NCBI GenBank assembly: GCA_016177705.1
Contig: JACOUT010000009.1
Coordinates: forward strand, 1 to 48,056
Length of the DNA: 48,056 nt
DNA from: Deltaproteobacteria bacterium
Lineage (GTDB): Bacteria > Myxococcota > UBA727 > VGSZ01
Direction of reading: 5' to 3'
Of the stretch, positions 26,068 through 33,945 are shown in pieces (the stretch's first letter is position 1; every line of letters begins with the position of its first letter). The position numbers were made by a program, and so were the translations under genes. The notes under the pieces were generated by a model. That model searched no databases. It was given only the letters and a program-made list of their open reading frames with translations, and was not told where the DNA came from.

Positions 26068-27179
26068 CCGAATAATTCACGGACCTTGTCGAAGAAGCTC
26101 TTGCCCTCGGGGTGGACCTCGTCGCCGAAGGCGGCGGACAGCTTCTCGAGCAGCGCGCGCTGCTCGTCATTCAGCTCCTTGGGCACTTCGACGCGCACCT
26201 TGACCACCTGATCACCGCGGCCCTGACCGCGCAGGTGCGGGATGCCCTTGCCCTTCAAGCGGAAGGCCGTGCCCGGCTGCGTGCCCGCCGGGATCTTCAT
26301 CTGCACCTTGCCGTCGAGCGTCGGCACCTCGAGCGCGCAGCCGAGCGCGGCCTGCGGGAAGGAGAGCGGCACCTCGCAGAGCACGTGCTCTTCGTCGCGC
26401 GTGAACAGCGGATGCGGCTTGACCGCCAGCACCACGTACAGGTCGCCGCGTGGGCCGCCGCCGCGTCCGCCTTCGCCCTCGCCGACGAAGCGCAGGCGCG
26501 TGCCCTCGTTGACGCCCGGCGGCACCTTGACCGACAGCGTGCGCTCTTGCTCCTTTTGGCCGCGGCCTTGGCAGTCGGCGCACGGGTGCTCGACGACGCG
26601 GCCGGCGCCGCCGCATGCCGGACAGGCGCGCGCGATCGAGAAGAAGCCCTGGCTGACGCGGATCTCACCGGCGCCGCCGCAGGTGGGGCAGACCTTGGGC
26701 TTGGTGCCCGCCTTGGCGCCCGAGCCCGAGCAGGTGGCGCAGTCCTCGAGCCGCGGGATGACCACGTCCTTGGAGCCGCCGAAGGCCGCCTCCTCGAAGG
26801 TGATCTCGAGGTGGTAGCGCAGGTCGCTGCCGCGCGCGGCACCGCGTCGACCGCGGCCGCCGAACAGGTCGCCGAAGATGTCGCCGAAGATGCTCTGGAT
26901 GTCGACGCCGTACGCGCCCTGCGCCGCGAAGCCGCCGGGGAAGCCGAAGTCGGACGCGTTGTGGCCGAAGCGGTCGTACTTGGCGCGGTTGTCGGCGTCG
27001 GAGAGCACCGCGTAGGCCTCGGAGGCCTCCTTGAACTTCTCCTCGGCGGCCTTGTCGCCCGGGTTCTTGTCGGGGTGGAACTGGTGCGCGAGCTTGCGGT
27101 ACGCCTTCTTGAGCGCGCCCTCGTCGGCGTCACGCCCGACCCCGAGGACCTCGTAATAGTCGCGCTTGGCAGGGGCCAT
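26064..27179 (-). CDS. dnaJ: DnaJ co-chaperone
   Basis: 371 residues from ATG 27179, a normal DnaJ length. The J-domain has YYEVLGV (9-15) and the HPD motif (36-38). A Gly/Phe-rich region follows (about 72-112). Four CxxCxGxG-type zinc motifs are present ([32 protein letters not shown]), then the two C-terminal substrate domains. DnaJ stimulates the ATPase of DnaK and delivers substrates. It is convergent with the CBM9-like gene. The promoter TTGTCG-N16-TACGGT lies six bases before the ATG with no Shine-Dalgarno, suggesting a leaderless transcript. Its natural partner may be a complete DnaK elsewhere, not only the lidless one 3 kb away. Confidence 0.95.
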   Translation of the reverse strand: MAPAKRDYYEVLGVGRDADEGALKKAYRKLAHQFHPDKNPGDKAAEEKFKEASEAYAVLSDADNRAKYDRFGHNASDFGFPGGFAAQGAYGVDIQSIFGDIFGDLFGGRGRRGAARGSDLRYHLEITFEEAAFGGSKDVVIPRLEDCATCSGSGAKAGTKPKVCPTCGGAGEIRVSQGFFSIARACPACGGAGRVVEHPCADCQGRGQKEQERTLSVKVPPGVNEGTRLRFVGEGEGGRGGGPRGDLYVVLAVKPHPLFTRDEEHVLCEVPLSFPQAALGCALEVPTLDGKVQMKIPAGTQPGTAFRLKGKGIPHLRGQGRGDQVVKVRVEVPKELNDEQRALLEKLSAAFGDEVHPEGKSFFDKVRELFG

Positions 27180-27185
27180 CAGGGC

Positions 27186-27213
27186 ACCGTAGGCGCTTGA
27201 TTACGCTCGACAA
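27186..27213 (-). promoter_or_regulatory. Predicted dnaJ promoter (leaderless geometry)
   Basis: On the minus strand, TTGTCG (27208-27213), a 16-bp spacer and TACGGT (27186-27191) end 6 nt before the dnaJ ATG. This is the best -35/-10 pair in the window. No ribosome site lies between, so the transcript would start at or next to the start codon. Confidence 0.5.
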
Positions 27214-27250
27214 CCGGGATCTGTCGCCGCCGCACCGGCGCGCCCTGGGG

Positions 27251-28357
27251 TCAGCCTGTCGGCGTCGCTGGCGCGAGCGCGGCGTCGATGGCGCCGCCGA
27301 CCAGGTCGACCGTCTCCTGACGCAGCTTGCCGCCGGTCAGCAGGTGGTGGTCCGCGCCCTTGACCTCGAGGAAGGCGTCGGGCGCCAGCGCCTTGATGCG
27401 CACGCGGTCCTTGTCGCCGTACTGCAGGTCGTCCTCGCCGAGCACCACCAGCTTCCTGGCAGGCGCTGCGTCGACGAGCGCGGCGGTCTTGCCGGTCAGC
27501 TCGATCCAGCCCTTCCAAAAGGCGAGCGTAGCGCCGCCGACGCGCGCGGTGGGCGCGAAACGGCCGGCCTTCATGGAGGCAAACTCGGCGTCGCGCGTGC
27601 TCGCCAGGCTCTTCAACTGCCCCGCCTTCTCGAGCAGCGCCTCCTTGGCGGCCTCGTCACCGGCGGCGGCGGCCCGCTTCTCGGTCTGGCGCGCGCGGTC
27701 CTTGATGCCGGCCACGATGACCTCGTCAATGCCGCGCGGGATGGGCGCCACCAACACGAGGGCGGCGGCGTCCTTGGCGCACGCCGACGACAGCGCCACC
27801 TGGCCTGCCTGGCCGTGCGCGAACAGCACCAGGCGCCCATCGAAGCTCGGCTCGCCGCGCACGAGCGCGCAGGCGGCGTCGACGTCCTTGGCGAGCGCGA
27901 CCGGGCCGGTCGCGTCGACGTCATCTTGCGGGTTCTTGCTGCACAGCGCGTCGTCGTTCGGGCCGCAGGTGCGCTTGTCCCAGGCGAGCACCAGCGCGCC
28001 GCGGCGCGCGAACGCCTCGGCCCAGGCGACGGTGACGTCGACCGGCGCGCGATAGACGTCGACGCCGTCGCCCGGGCGCGTGCCCCTGCGTGAGATGTCG
28101 CCGCCGCCGGGCACGACCAGCACGGCGGGGCCGCGCCCGTCCTTCGGGCGGGTCAGCGTGGCGCCGAGCGTGGCGGTGACCCCGTCGCCGACGGCCACGG
28201 CGATGCTCCGCTCCTCGACCACGATCTCGCGCGCCGCGCCGCCTGCGGCACCACCAGAGCCGCCGTCGGGCGGCCCGAGGCGCACCACGGTCGACGTCGT
28301 GCCGGGGCAACCCGCGAGCCCAACCAGCGCCGCGGTCAGCGCGAGGCGGCGCCTCAT
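27251..28357 (-). CDS. Alpha/beta-hydrolase-fold lipoprotein lacking the serine nucleophile
   Basis: 368 residues from ATG 28357. Lipobox LAGC (Cys17) and a Gly-rich spacer precede an alpha/beta-hydrolase domain (about 45-365: PAVLVVPGGGDISRRG, GALVLAWDKRTCG, LVLFAHGQAG, LVVLGEDDLQ, KGADHHLL). The nucleophile elbow should read GxSxG; here it is AHGQAG (180-185), with Gly where Ser is expected. The late Asp and His are still present. The protein is probably catalytically dead or uses other residues. Its start overlaps the stop of the preceding gene (28354-28357), tying it to the transglutaminase-TonB operon. An N-terminal Gly-rich insertion also sets it apart from ordinary secreted esterases. 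Confidence 0.75.
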   Translation of the reverse strand: MRRRLALTAALVGLAGCPGTTSTVVRLGPPDGGSGGAAGGAAREIVVEERSIAVAVGDGVTATLGATLTRPKDGRGPAVLVVPGGGDISRRGTRPGDGVDVYRAPVDVTVAWAEAFARRGALVLAWDKRTCGPNDDALCSKNPQDDVDATGPVALAKDVDAACALVRGEPSFDGRLVLFAHGQAGQVALSSACAKDAAALVLVAPIPRGIDEVIVAGIKDRARQTEKRAAAAGDEAAKEALLEKAGQLKSLASTRDAEFASMKAGRFAPTARVGGATLAFWKGWIELTGKTAALVDAAPARKLVVLGEDDLQYGDKDRVRIKALAPDAFLEVKGADHHLLTGGKLRQETVDLVGGAIDAALAPATPTG

Positions 28358-28851
28358 CCGCTGCCTCGCGCGGCGTCGCTGCGCTGGGCGGCGTCGTGGG
28401 CGCCGTGCACGTCGAGCAGCGTGAGCGTGCCCGCGCCGGCCGCGAAGTCCTCGCCGTCGGCGAGCAGCGCCAGCTCGGCGAGCGCCTCGCCCACGAGCGG
28501 TCGCACGCCGAGCGAGAAGGTGACGGCGCGCTCGCCGCCCTCGGCAGGGAGCACCAACGCGCCGCCGTCGGCGCCGAGGCGCGCGAGCGCGGCGGCGAAC
28601 TGGCGCTGGTCGGCCACGCCGAGGTCGCGCACGTCGTGGCCGCAAAGCACAAGGCCGCGCGCCAGGCCGTCGCGCATCGGCAGCTCGTCGCCGTTGCCGG
28701 CGCGCGCGACCACCACCACGCGCGCGCCGCCGCCGGTGCGACGCCGGAGCGCAGTGCCGAAGGCGCGGCCGAGCCGCGTGGCCGCGGCGACGTCGAGGTG
28801 GGCAGCGTCGCCTTGGACGAGCGCGCCGTGGATCAGGTCGGCGAAGGACAT
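28354..28851 (-). CDS. Phosphohexomutase domain I-like protein, catalytic loop missing
   Basis: 165 residues from ATG 28851. The pattern follows only the first domain of the phosphoglucomutase/phosphomannomutase family: LGRAFGTALRRR, ARVVVVARAG, LARGLVLCGHDVRDLGVA and a strand leading to the catalytic loop. In active enzymes that loop holds the phosphoserine (TASHNP-type); here it reads LPAEGGERA (101-109), with no Ser. Domains II-IV are absent. It is therefore a stand-alone, probably inactive domain. It sits between a TonB-like gene (nine bases upstream) and the serine-less alpha/beta-hydrolase (4-bp overlap). A truncated gene is possible, but the tight operon packing favours a functional small protein. 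Confidence 0.6.
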   Translation of the reverse strand: MSFADLIHGALVQGDAAHLDVAAATRLGRAFGTALRRRTGGGARVVVVARAGNGDELPMRDGLARGLVLCGHDVRDLGVADQRQFAAALARLGADGGALVLPAEGGERAVTFSLGVRPLVGEALAELALLADGEDFAAGAGTLTLLDVHGAHDAAQRSDAARGSG

Positions 28852-28860
28852 GGGCGGCTT

Positions 28861-30054
28861 CTAGTCCGCCGCCTCGCCCGAGGAAACGCCGGGTGTGGCG
28901 CTGGTGCGCATCAGCAGCACGTGGGTCTTGAGGTTGATGTCGAAGGGCACGTCGATCTCGAAGCCCTTGGGCGTGATGTCGAAGCCGGCGCCGGTCAGGA
29001 AGGCGGTGGGCGGCACCATGGTCCAGGTGGCGCGCATGCGCCACGTCGACAGAAACGGTTCGCCGCGCGCCACCCGTTTGGGCGGCGGCTCGGTCATCGC
29101 CTTGACCGCCTCGACGAACGCGTCCCTGACGCCCTCGTCGATGCCCGGGTGGCCCGACGGCAACGGCAGCTCGAGCGTGAGGATGCGGCCGTCTGGACCC
29201 TGCGTCAGCTCGACCTCGGTGATGGCGTGGAAGCGGAACATGCCCTTCCTGCTGCGCATCAGCTCGCGAATCCGCTCGCGCCGCGCCGGCTCGAGCGTGG
29301 GCTTCTGGCCGACGGCGTATTGCTTGGCGAGGTCGAGGTAGGCGCGCCAGGCCTCGTCCCATGCGACGCGATCCTCCACCACGGACTTCATCATGCCGAT
29401 CTGGGTGACGCTCTCGCCGCCGTCGTTCAGCTCCTTCATGGCCGGGCGCCAGGCGACCTCGACGTGGTCCTTGAGCGCGCGGAAGTAGTCGTCGGCCAGG
29501 CCGGCGACCACGATGTCGTCGGCGAGATCTTCGGCCAGGTGGCGCTGCACGTTCCTCTTGGCGCGCGCGCGTTCGGAGAGCGGGCCTTCGGGCTTGAGGT
29601 CGAGCGAGCCCTCGAGCGTCGCCACCGACGGCAGGGGTCCGTCGCCGGTGCCGAAGACGCGCGCGATGCCCGTGTCCTTGGCGGGCAGGCGCACCAAGGA
29701 GCCGCTGTTCGCGGGCAGTGCCGGCGCGGGCGCCGGCGGTGGCCCGGGTGGTGGCGCCGCCGCCGGGGGTTCGACCGTCGGTGGAGCCTCTGCCGGGGCC
29801 GGTGTCGGCGTCGGCGCCTCGCGGGGGCGCGGCGGCGGCGTTGGTCGGTCGTCGACGGGGGCCGGCTCGGCGGGCGCCACCTCGGGCGGCGCCGGCTCGA
29901 TCAAGGTCAGCTCGACGGTGCGCGTCGGCAATTCCGGAAAGTAGCGACGCACGCGCGACTCGGTGATGACGACGAGCAGCGCGCCGTGCAGCGCGAGCGC
30001 GCCCAGCAGGGCCGCGAGGTCGCGCCGACGCGTGGAGCGCATGGGCACCAGCAT
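28861..30054 (-). CDS. TonB-like energy-transducer protein
   Basis: 397 residues from ATG 30054, with GAGG a few bases upstream; a second ATG lies at 30042. A single N-terminal membrane helix (about 15-33, LAALLGALALHGALLVVIT) is followed by a Pro/Ala/Glu-rich spacer (about 48-115), then a helical region (about 130-230) and a C-terminal domain with a TonB-box-like end (GRILTLELPLPSGHPGIDEG, about 300-320, and VRDAFVEAVKAM). TonB proteins span the periplasm and energise outer-membrane transporters. The long helical insertion before the terminal domain is typical of myxobacterial TonB-like proteins. No ExbB/ExbD genes are in the window. It is operonic with the transglutaminase-like gene (6-bp gap). 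Confidence 0.75.
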   Translation of the reverse strand: MLVPMRSTRRRDLAALLGALALHGALLVVITESRVRRYFPELPTRTVELTLIEPAPPEVAPAEPAPVDDRPTPPPRPREAPTPTPAPAEAPPTVEPPAAAPPPGPPPAPAPALPANSGSLVRLPAKDTGIARVFGTGDGPLPSVATLEGSLDLKPEGPLSERARAKRNVQRHLAEDLADDIVVAGLADDYFRALKDHVEVAWRPAMKELNDGGESVTQIGMMKSVVEDRVAWDEAWRAYLDLAKQYAVGQKPTLEPARRERIRELMRSRKGMFRFHAITEVELTQGPDGRILTLELPLPSGHPGIDEGVRDAFVEAVKAMTEPPPKRVARGEPFLSTWRMRATWTMVPPTAFLTGAGFDITPKGFEIDVPFDINLKTHVLLMRTSATPGVSSGEAAD

Positions 30055-30060
30055 AGCGCC

Positions 30061-31461
30061 TCAGCGCGCCGGTGCCGTCTCGAGGACGTCGACACGCGTG
30101 CCGGGCTTGAGCAGGCGCGCGGCGGCGAGCGACAGCACCACGTGCTCGTCGGGCCAGGTGCTGCCCTCGGCGAGCTTGAGGCGCTCGGGGCCGGCCGGGA
30201 ACACGCCGAAGGTCGGGTCGGCGGCGATGAAGCCCTCGCCGTCGAGGTAGACCTCCACCCACTCGTGGTAGCCGGCGCGCGTCTGGTCGACCACCACGCC
30301 GTCGACCAGGCGGGTGGGGATGCCGCGCGCGCGCAACAGCGCCGACAACAACACCGAGTGCTCGGTGCAGTCGCCCGCCTTGCTCTCGAGCGTGGCGACG
30401 GCGGGGGCGTAGCCGCGGTCGAGGCCCTTTTGCTCGACGTGCTCGAAGACGAAGCGCACCAGGCGCGCGACCTCGTCCTTCTTGCCCTTGGCGCCCTTGG
30501 TGACCGCAGCCGCGGTGCTCTTGATGCGCGGATCGTCGATGGCCTCGTAGGGCGTCGCCGCCAGCGCCTTCTTTCGCTTGGCGTCGTCGAGCGGCGCCTT
30601 GCTGCTGACGCCGCTCGTGACCTCGATGTCGATGGTGGTGGCGGTGCGCTTGGTGACGCGTTGCCGATCGTCCTCGGGCACCACGAAGGCGGCCGCGTCC
30701 GAAGTGGTGACGCGGTAGCGCACGCGCGAGGCAGGCGTGCCCACGTCCTTGGTCACCCACGTCGAGAGCGCCAGCAAGTCGGCGGTGCCGGTGCCGAGGT
30801 CGGCGGGCGCGCGCCCAATGGGATAGGCGACGATGCCGACCGCGGGCGTGCGCGCGACCACGGTGCGGCCGCCGGCGTCCACCTCCTCGTCGGTGGTGAG
30901 GCTGGCGAAGGTGGAGGAGATGAGGAAGCCGGCGCCCTTCTTCTTGATGGTGACCTTCATCGCCACCGGCGCGCCCATCTCCTCGAGCACCACGCTCTTG
31001 TCGAGCGTGACGCCGTCCTTGAGGTGCGTGCGCGTCTCGTGCTCGAGCGCGAGCGCGAAGGTGCTGCCGGCCGGCACCGGGATGCTGTTCTTCACCTTGG
31101 CGCCGTTTTGCGTCGTCACCAGCTCGAGCTTGTCGCCGGCGAGGCGGCCCTCGGTGACCAGGCTGCCGCTCTTGTCGGTGCGCGTGTAGCGATAGCTCAC
31201 GGGCGCGCCGTCGGGCGCCAGCTTGACCACGGTCTCGGTCGTCATGTCGTTCGTGGTGGCGCCGCGCTGCACCGACAGCTTGGTAACGCGCGACAGCGTG
31301 GTGCCGCTCGCGCTCTTCACGTCGAGCGCCTCCATGGTGCCCACCTCCTGGCCGCCGAGCGTGACGGCCAGCGTCTGCTGCAAGAGCACGTCGTCGGCGC
31401 GCGCGGGCGTGGCCGAGAGCGCGAGCGAGAGCAGCGGACCGAACAAGAGGGAAGAGCGCAT
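30061..31461 (-). CDS. Secreted transglutaminase-like (Cys-His-Asp) protein
   Basis: 466 residues from ATG 31461, preceded by GGAG at five to six bases; an in-frame GTG at 31467 overlaps that site and is unlikely. A signal peptide (cut near ARAD) leads to a beta-rich N-terminal region (about 25-285). The C-terminal transglutaminase-like domain has Cys365 in GDCTEHSVLLSALLRARG, His399 in YHEWVEV and Asp415 in ADPTFG. This superfamily includes cysteine proteases and cross-linking enzymes. It is first in the operon with the TonB-like, phosphohexomutase-like and serine-less hydrolase genes. Its 5' flank holds the 369-bp inverted-repeat element. Catalytic residues are intact; the substrate is unknown. 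Confidence 0.85.
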   Translation of the reverse strand: MRSSLLFGPLLSLALSATPARADDVLLQQTLAVTLGGQEVGTMEALDVKSASGTTLSRVTKLSVQRGATTNDMTTETVVKLAPDGAPVSYRYTRTDKSGSLVTEGRLAGDKLELVTTQNGAKVKNSIPVPAGSTFALALEHETRTHLKDGVTLDKSVVLEEMGAPVAMKVTIKKKGAGFLISSTFASLTTDEEVDAGGRTVVARTPAVGIVAYPIGRAPADLGTGTADLLALSTWVTKDVGTPASRVRYRVTTSDAAAFVVPEDDRQRVTKRTATTIDIEVTSGVSSKAPLDDAKRKKALAATPYEAIDDPRIKSTAAAVTKGAKGKKDEVARLVRFVFEHVEQKGLDRGYAPAVATLESKAGDCTEHSVLLSALLRARGIPTRLVDGVVVDQTRAGYHEWVEVYLDGEGFIAADPTFGVFPAGPERLKLAEGSTWPDEHVVLSLAAARLLKPGTRVDVLETAPAR

Positions 31462-31524
31462 GAACACTCCGAGATACCTACCGGGAGAACACGAGGCGGG
31501 TGTACGGGGATGCTGAGCAGAGGC

Positions 31525-31573
31525 TGGGGCTTGTCGTTTCGCCGTGGTGAAGGATCGCTGCTCTCGCGAGAGC
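31525..31573 (+). repeat. Left terminal inverted repeat, short element
   Basis: 49 bp, TGGGGCTTG at the outer end and GCTCTCGCGAGAGC (31560-31573) at the inner end. The outer 9 and inner 21 bases match the right repeat exactly; the middle differs. Confidence 0.8.
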
Positions 31574-31696
31574 GGGCGGCGGTGCCTTCATGCAGCGCCG
31601 GCGTTCAAGGCCGTGGAGCGGGCGCCGAAGCAGGCATCGCGGTCGATCGAGCCATGCGCGCTCGCGGGCGAAACCACGCCCCTGCCGCGCTCCAGC

Positions 31697-31733
31697 GCCC
31701 CCACCCCTGCCCCTCCCCTGCGGGGAGGGCCGT
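31697..31733 (+). repeat. Inner inverted-repeat arm, short element
   Basis: About 37 bp including CCCCCACCCCTGCCCC and CCCCTGCGGGG. It pairs with 31787-31822 in inverted orientation with two mismatches. Confidence 0.8.
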
Positions 31734-31786
31734 GCCACCTTCGGGCGCCAGCGCAGCAGGTTCATGCGTTTGGCGCGAGCCCGGAA

Positions 31787-31822
31787 CGGCCCTCCCCATA
31801 GGGGAGGGGCAGGGGTGGGGGC
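31787..31822 (-). repeat. Inner inverted-repeat arm, short element (second copy)
   Basis: Inverted partner of the arm at 31697. The centre of its palindrome reads CCCCATAGGGG instead of CCCCTGCGGGG. Confidence 0.8.
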
Positions 31823-31844
31823 GGTCATCAAGGCACGGCCCTCT

Positions 31845-31893
31845 GCTCTCGCGAGAGCAGCGATCGTCGAACAGGGCACCGCAGCAAGCCCCA
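31845..31893 (-). repeat. Right terminal inverted repeat, short element
   Basis: 49 bp, inverted partner of 31525-31573. GCTCTCGCGAGAGC at 31845-31858 is intact and the outer end reads TGGGGCTTG on the minus strand. Confidence 0.8.
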
Positions 31894-31975
31894 AATTCCT
31901 GTCGCCGCTCCTCATCGCCCTCTTCAACTTCTTCCCAACCGCTCCCCACTGCAACGCTTCAGCGATCACGGATGT

Positions 31976-33451
31976 TCACGCGCGCGCCACCGCGCGCGCC
32001 CAGACGCCGAGCTTGCGCTCGCGATCGGCCGGCGACATCGTCGGCCTGAAGGTCCTGTTCTCGCGCCAGACGCGCTTGACCTCGTCTTTGGACGAGAACA
32101 CGCCGGCGGCCAGGCCCGCGAGCGCGGCGGCGCCGAGAGCGGTGGTCTCGATCACCTCGGGGCGCACACAGGGCACGTCGAGCAGGTCTGCCTGCATCTG
32201 CATCAGCAGGTCGTTGGCGGCCGCACCCCCGTCGACCTTGAGCACCGACAGCTTGCCCGCGTCACCAACCATGGCGCGCAGGATGTCGACGTTCTGCAGC
32301 GCGATGCCCTCGAGCACCGCGCGCGCCACGTGTCCCTTGTGGGTGTCGCGCGAAAAACCGCACAGCACGCCGCGCGCGTCGGGGCGCCAGTGAGGTGCGC
32401 CCAGGCCGGCGAGCGAGGGCACGAAGCACACCTCGCCGGTGTCGTCGACGGAGCGGGCGAGCGCCTCGATCTCGCTCGCCTTGGTGATGAGGCCGAGGCC
32501 GTCTCTCAGCCACTGCACGGCGGCGCCCGCGATGAACGCTGCGCCCTCGAGCGCGTAGCTGACCTCGTCGCCGAGCTTGCTCGCCACGGTGGTGAGCAGG
32601 CCGTGGCTCGAGGGCACGATGGCGCTGCCCGTGTGCAACAGCAGGAAGGCGCCGGTGCCGTAGGTGCACTTGGCCTCGCCGGCCGAGAAGCAGGCCTGGC
32701 CGAACAGCGCCGCCTGTTGGTCGCCCGCGATGCCGCACACCGGGATGCCGTCGGGGAGAAAGGACAGGCCCGCGGTGGCGCCGTACAGCTCGCTCGACGA
32801 AGCGATGGTGGGCAACGCAGCCTTGGGCACGCCGAAGAGCGCGAGCAGCTCCGGATCCCACGCGCAGGTCTTGAGCGACATCAAGAGCGTGCGCGAGGCG
32901 TTGGTGGCGTCGGTGACGTGGACCTTGCCACCGGTGAGCTTGTGCACGAGCCAGCTATCGATGGTGCCGAACAGCGCCGCGCCGCTCTCCGCTTTTTTCT
33001 GTGCGCCCGGCACGTGCTCGAGCAGCCACTGCATCTTGGTGCCCGAGAAGTACGGGTCGAGCACCAGGCCCGTCTGCTGCTTCACCCTGGCCTCGTGGCC
33101 GGCGTCCTTGAGGCGCTGGCACGTCGGCGCGGTGCGGCGGTCCTGCCACACGATGAAGTTGTGCAGCGGCTTACCGCCGGGCTCGAACAGGCAGGTGGTC
33201 TCGCGCTGGTTGGTGATGCCGATGCCCGCGAGCTCACGCGGGCTGACCTTCGCCTCGTGCAAGGCACCCTGCACGGCGCTCTCGACCGACTCCCAGATGG
33301 CCGAGCCCTCGTGCTCGACCCAGCCGGGCTTGGGGAAGGTCTGGCGGAACTCGCGTGTGGAGCGGCCGCGGATGGCGAGGCGCTCGTCGACCACGAGCGC
33401 GGTCGAGCCGGTGGTGCCTTGATCGATGGCGAGGACGAGCTTGCCGGCCAT
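31976..33451 (-). CDS. glpK: Glycerol kinase
   Basis: 491 residues from ATG 33451, with GGGAGG five bases upstream. The FGGY-kinase hallmarks are present: AIDQGTTGST (7-16), GITNQRETT, WQDRRTAP, PYFSGTKMQWLL, TDATNASRTLL, GIAGDQQAALFGQ and a typical C-terminal part (DGGAAANDLLMQ, ETTALGAAALAGLA). Glycerol kinase phosphorylates glycerol to sn-glycerol-3-phosphate. No glpF, glpD or regulator is adjacent. It may fit with the glycerophosphodiesterase-like lipoprotein 5 kb away, which could release glycerol phosphates, but that is only proximity. It is divergent from the DUF2752 gene; the inverted-repeat element lies just past its stop. Confidence 0.95.
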   Translation of the reverse strand: MAGKLVLAIDQGTTGSTALVVDERLAIRGRSTREFRQTFPKPGWVEHEGSAIWESVESAVQGALHEAKVSPRELAGIGITNQRETTCLFEPGGKPLHNFIVWQDRRTAPTCQRLKDAGHEARVKQQTGLVLDPYFSGTKMQWLLEHVPGAQKKAESGAALFGTIDSWLVHKLTGGKVHVTDATNASRTLLMSLKTCAWDPELLALFGVPKAALPTIASSSELYGATAGLSFLPDGIPVCGIAGDQQAALFGQACFSAGEAKCTYGTGAFLLLHTGSAIVPSSHGLLTTVASKLGDEVSYALEGAAFIAGAAVQWLRDGLGLITKASEIEALARSVDDTGEVCFVPSLAGLGAPHWRPDARGVLCGFSRDTHKGHVARAVLEGIALQNVDILRAMVGDAGKLSVLKVDGGAAANDLLMQMQADLLDVPCVRPEVIETTALGAAALAGLAAGVFSSKDEVKRVWRENRTFRPTMSPADRERKLGVWARAVARA

Positions 33452-33558
33452 GGTGCCTCCCGTGCGTGCGATCACCGTCGACACCGTGGGAAAAAAGGCC
33501 CGCCCGGTCAAGGTGGCGCGGCGGCCTTCGGTCGCGCCGTGCACCGGTAGTGCTGCGC

Positions 33559-33564
33559 TATGTT
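33559..33564 (+). promoter_or_regulatory. Possible -10 box 6 nt before start (leaderless geometry)
   Basis: TATGTT ends 6 nt before the GTG at 33571, with no Shine-Dalgarno sequence. It helps decide between GTG 33571 and an in-frame GTG at 33550. Confidence 0.35.
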
Positions 33565-33570
33565 CGGCAG

Positions 33571-33945
33571 GTGAGCGAGCCTCCCCTGCGGGCCGTCTGG
33601 AGCGTGATCGTGCTCGGCGTCGCCGTCGCGCTCGTGGGGCTCTACCTCGTCAACCCCGCCGCCGGCGGCCCGCTGCCGCCGTGCCCCTGGCTGTGGGTGA
33701 CGGGCTGGCAGTGCCCCGGCTGCGGGGTGCTGCGTGGCACCCATGCGCTCTTGCACGGCGAGGTCGCGGTTGCTTGGCGCCTCAACCCGCTGTGGTTCGT
33801 GGTTGGTCCGGCGTTGGCGGCGATGCTGGTGTGGGCCACCGCACGTTCCTACGGTGTCCCGTTGCCCGCCCTGCGCGTGCCGCGCGCCGGCTTGTGGGGC
33901 ATGCTGCTCGCCGTCGTCGCCTTCGGGGTGTTGCGCAACCTATGA
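33571..33945 (+). CDS. DUF2752 membrane protein
   Basis: 124 residues from GTG 33571; an in-frame GTG at 33550 would add seven residues. Three membrane helices are visible (about 8-27, 65-87, 103-120). The conserved DUF2752 motif CPWLWVTGWQCPGCGVLRG (about 34-52) has the paired CPGCG cysteines, followed by HALLHGEVAVAWRLNPLW. Function is unknown for the family; the CxxC-type motif suggests metal or redox chemistry at the membrane. It overlaps the CsgG-like gene by four bases (ATGA, 33942-33945), so the two are coupled. It is divergent from glpK. Confidence 0.8.
   Translation: MSEPPLRAVWSVIVLGVAVALVGLYLVNPAAGGPLPPCPWLWVTGWQCPGCGVLRGTHALLHGEVAVAWRLNPLWFVVGPALAAMLVWATARSYGVPLPALRVPRAGLWGMLLAVVAFGVLRNL

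Larger units (their letters stand above)
31525..31893. mobile_element. 369-bp inverted-repeat element, gene-less (MITE-like)
   Basis: It is bounded by 49-bp inverted repeats that begin TGGGGCTTG and end in the palindrome GCTCTCGCGAGAGC (38 of 49 positions match by eye). Within lie two further arms (31697-31733 and 31787-31822) built on CCCCCACCCCTGCCCC and a GC-rich palindrome. Both ends and inner arms match those of the 811-bp element at 47017. No gene is present between the arms. It fills the 514-bp gap between the transglutaminase and glpK genes. No target-site duplication is visible. It looks like a deletion derivative of the larger element. Confidence 0.75.

Noticed and set aside
27251..30760. 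The minus-strand frame as one 1169-residue protein
   Set aside because: Only the last 368 residues match a domain (alpha/beta-hydrolase after a lipobox). The upstream part overlaps the phosphohexomutase-like and TonB-like genes in another frame.
31894..31975. Target-site duplications at the inverted-repeat elements
   Set aside because: The bases next to both elements (AGAGGC versus AATTCC; GGATCT versus CTTCTT) do not match, so no duplication is supported.
28396..32049. A 1217-codon plus-strand reading frame
   Set aside because: It runs antisense through three minus-strand genes and the repeat element, with Arg/Ala/Gly-rich low-complexity sequence. No family signature.
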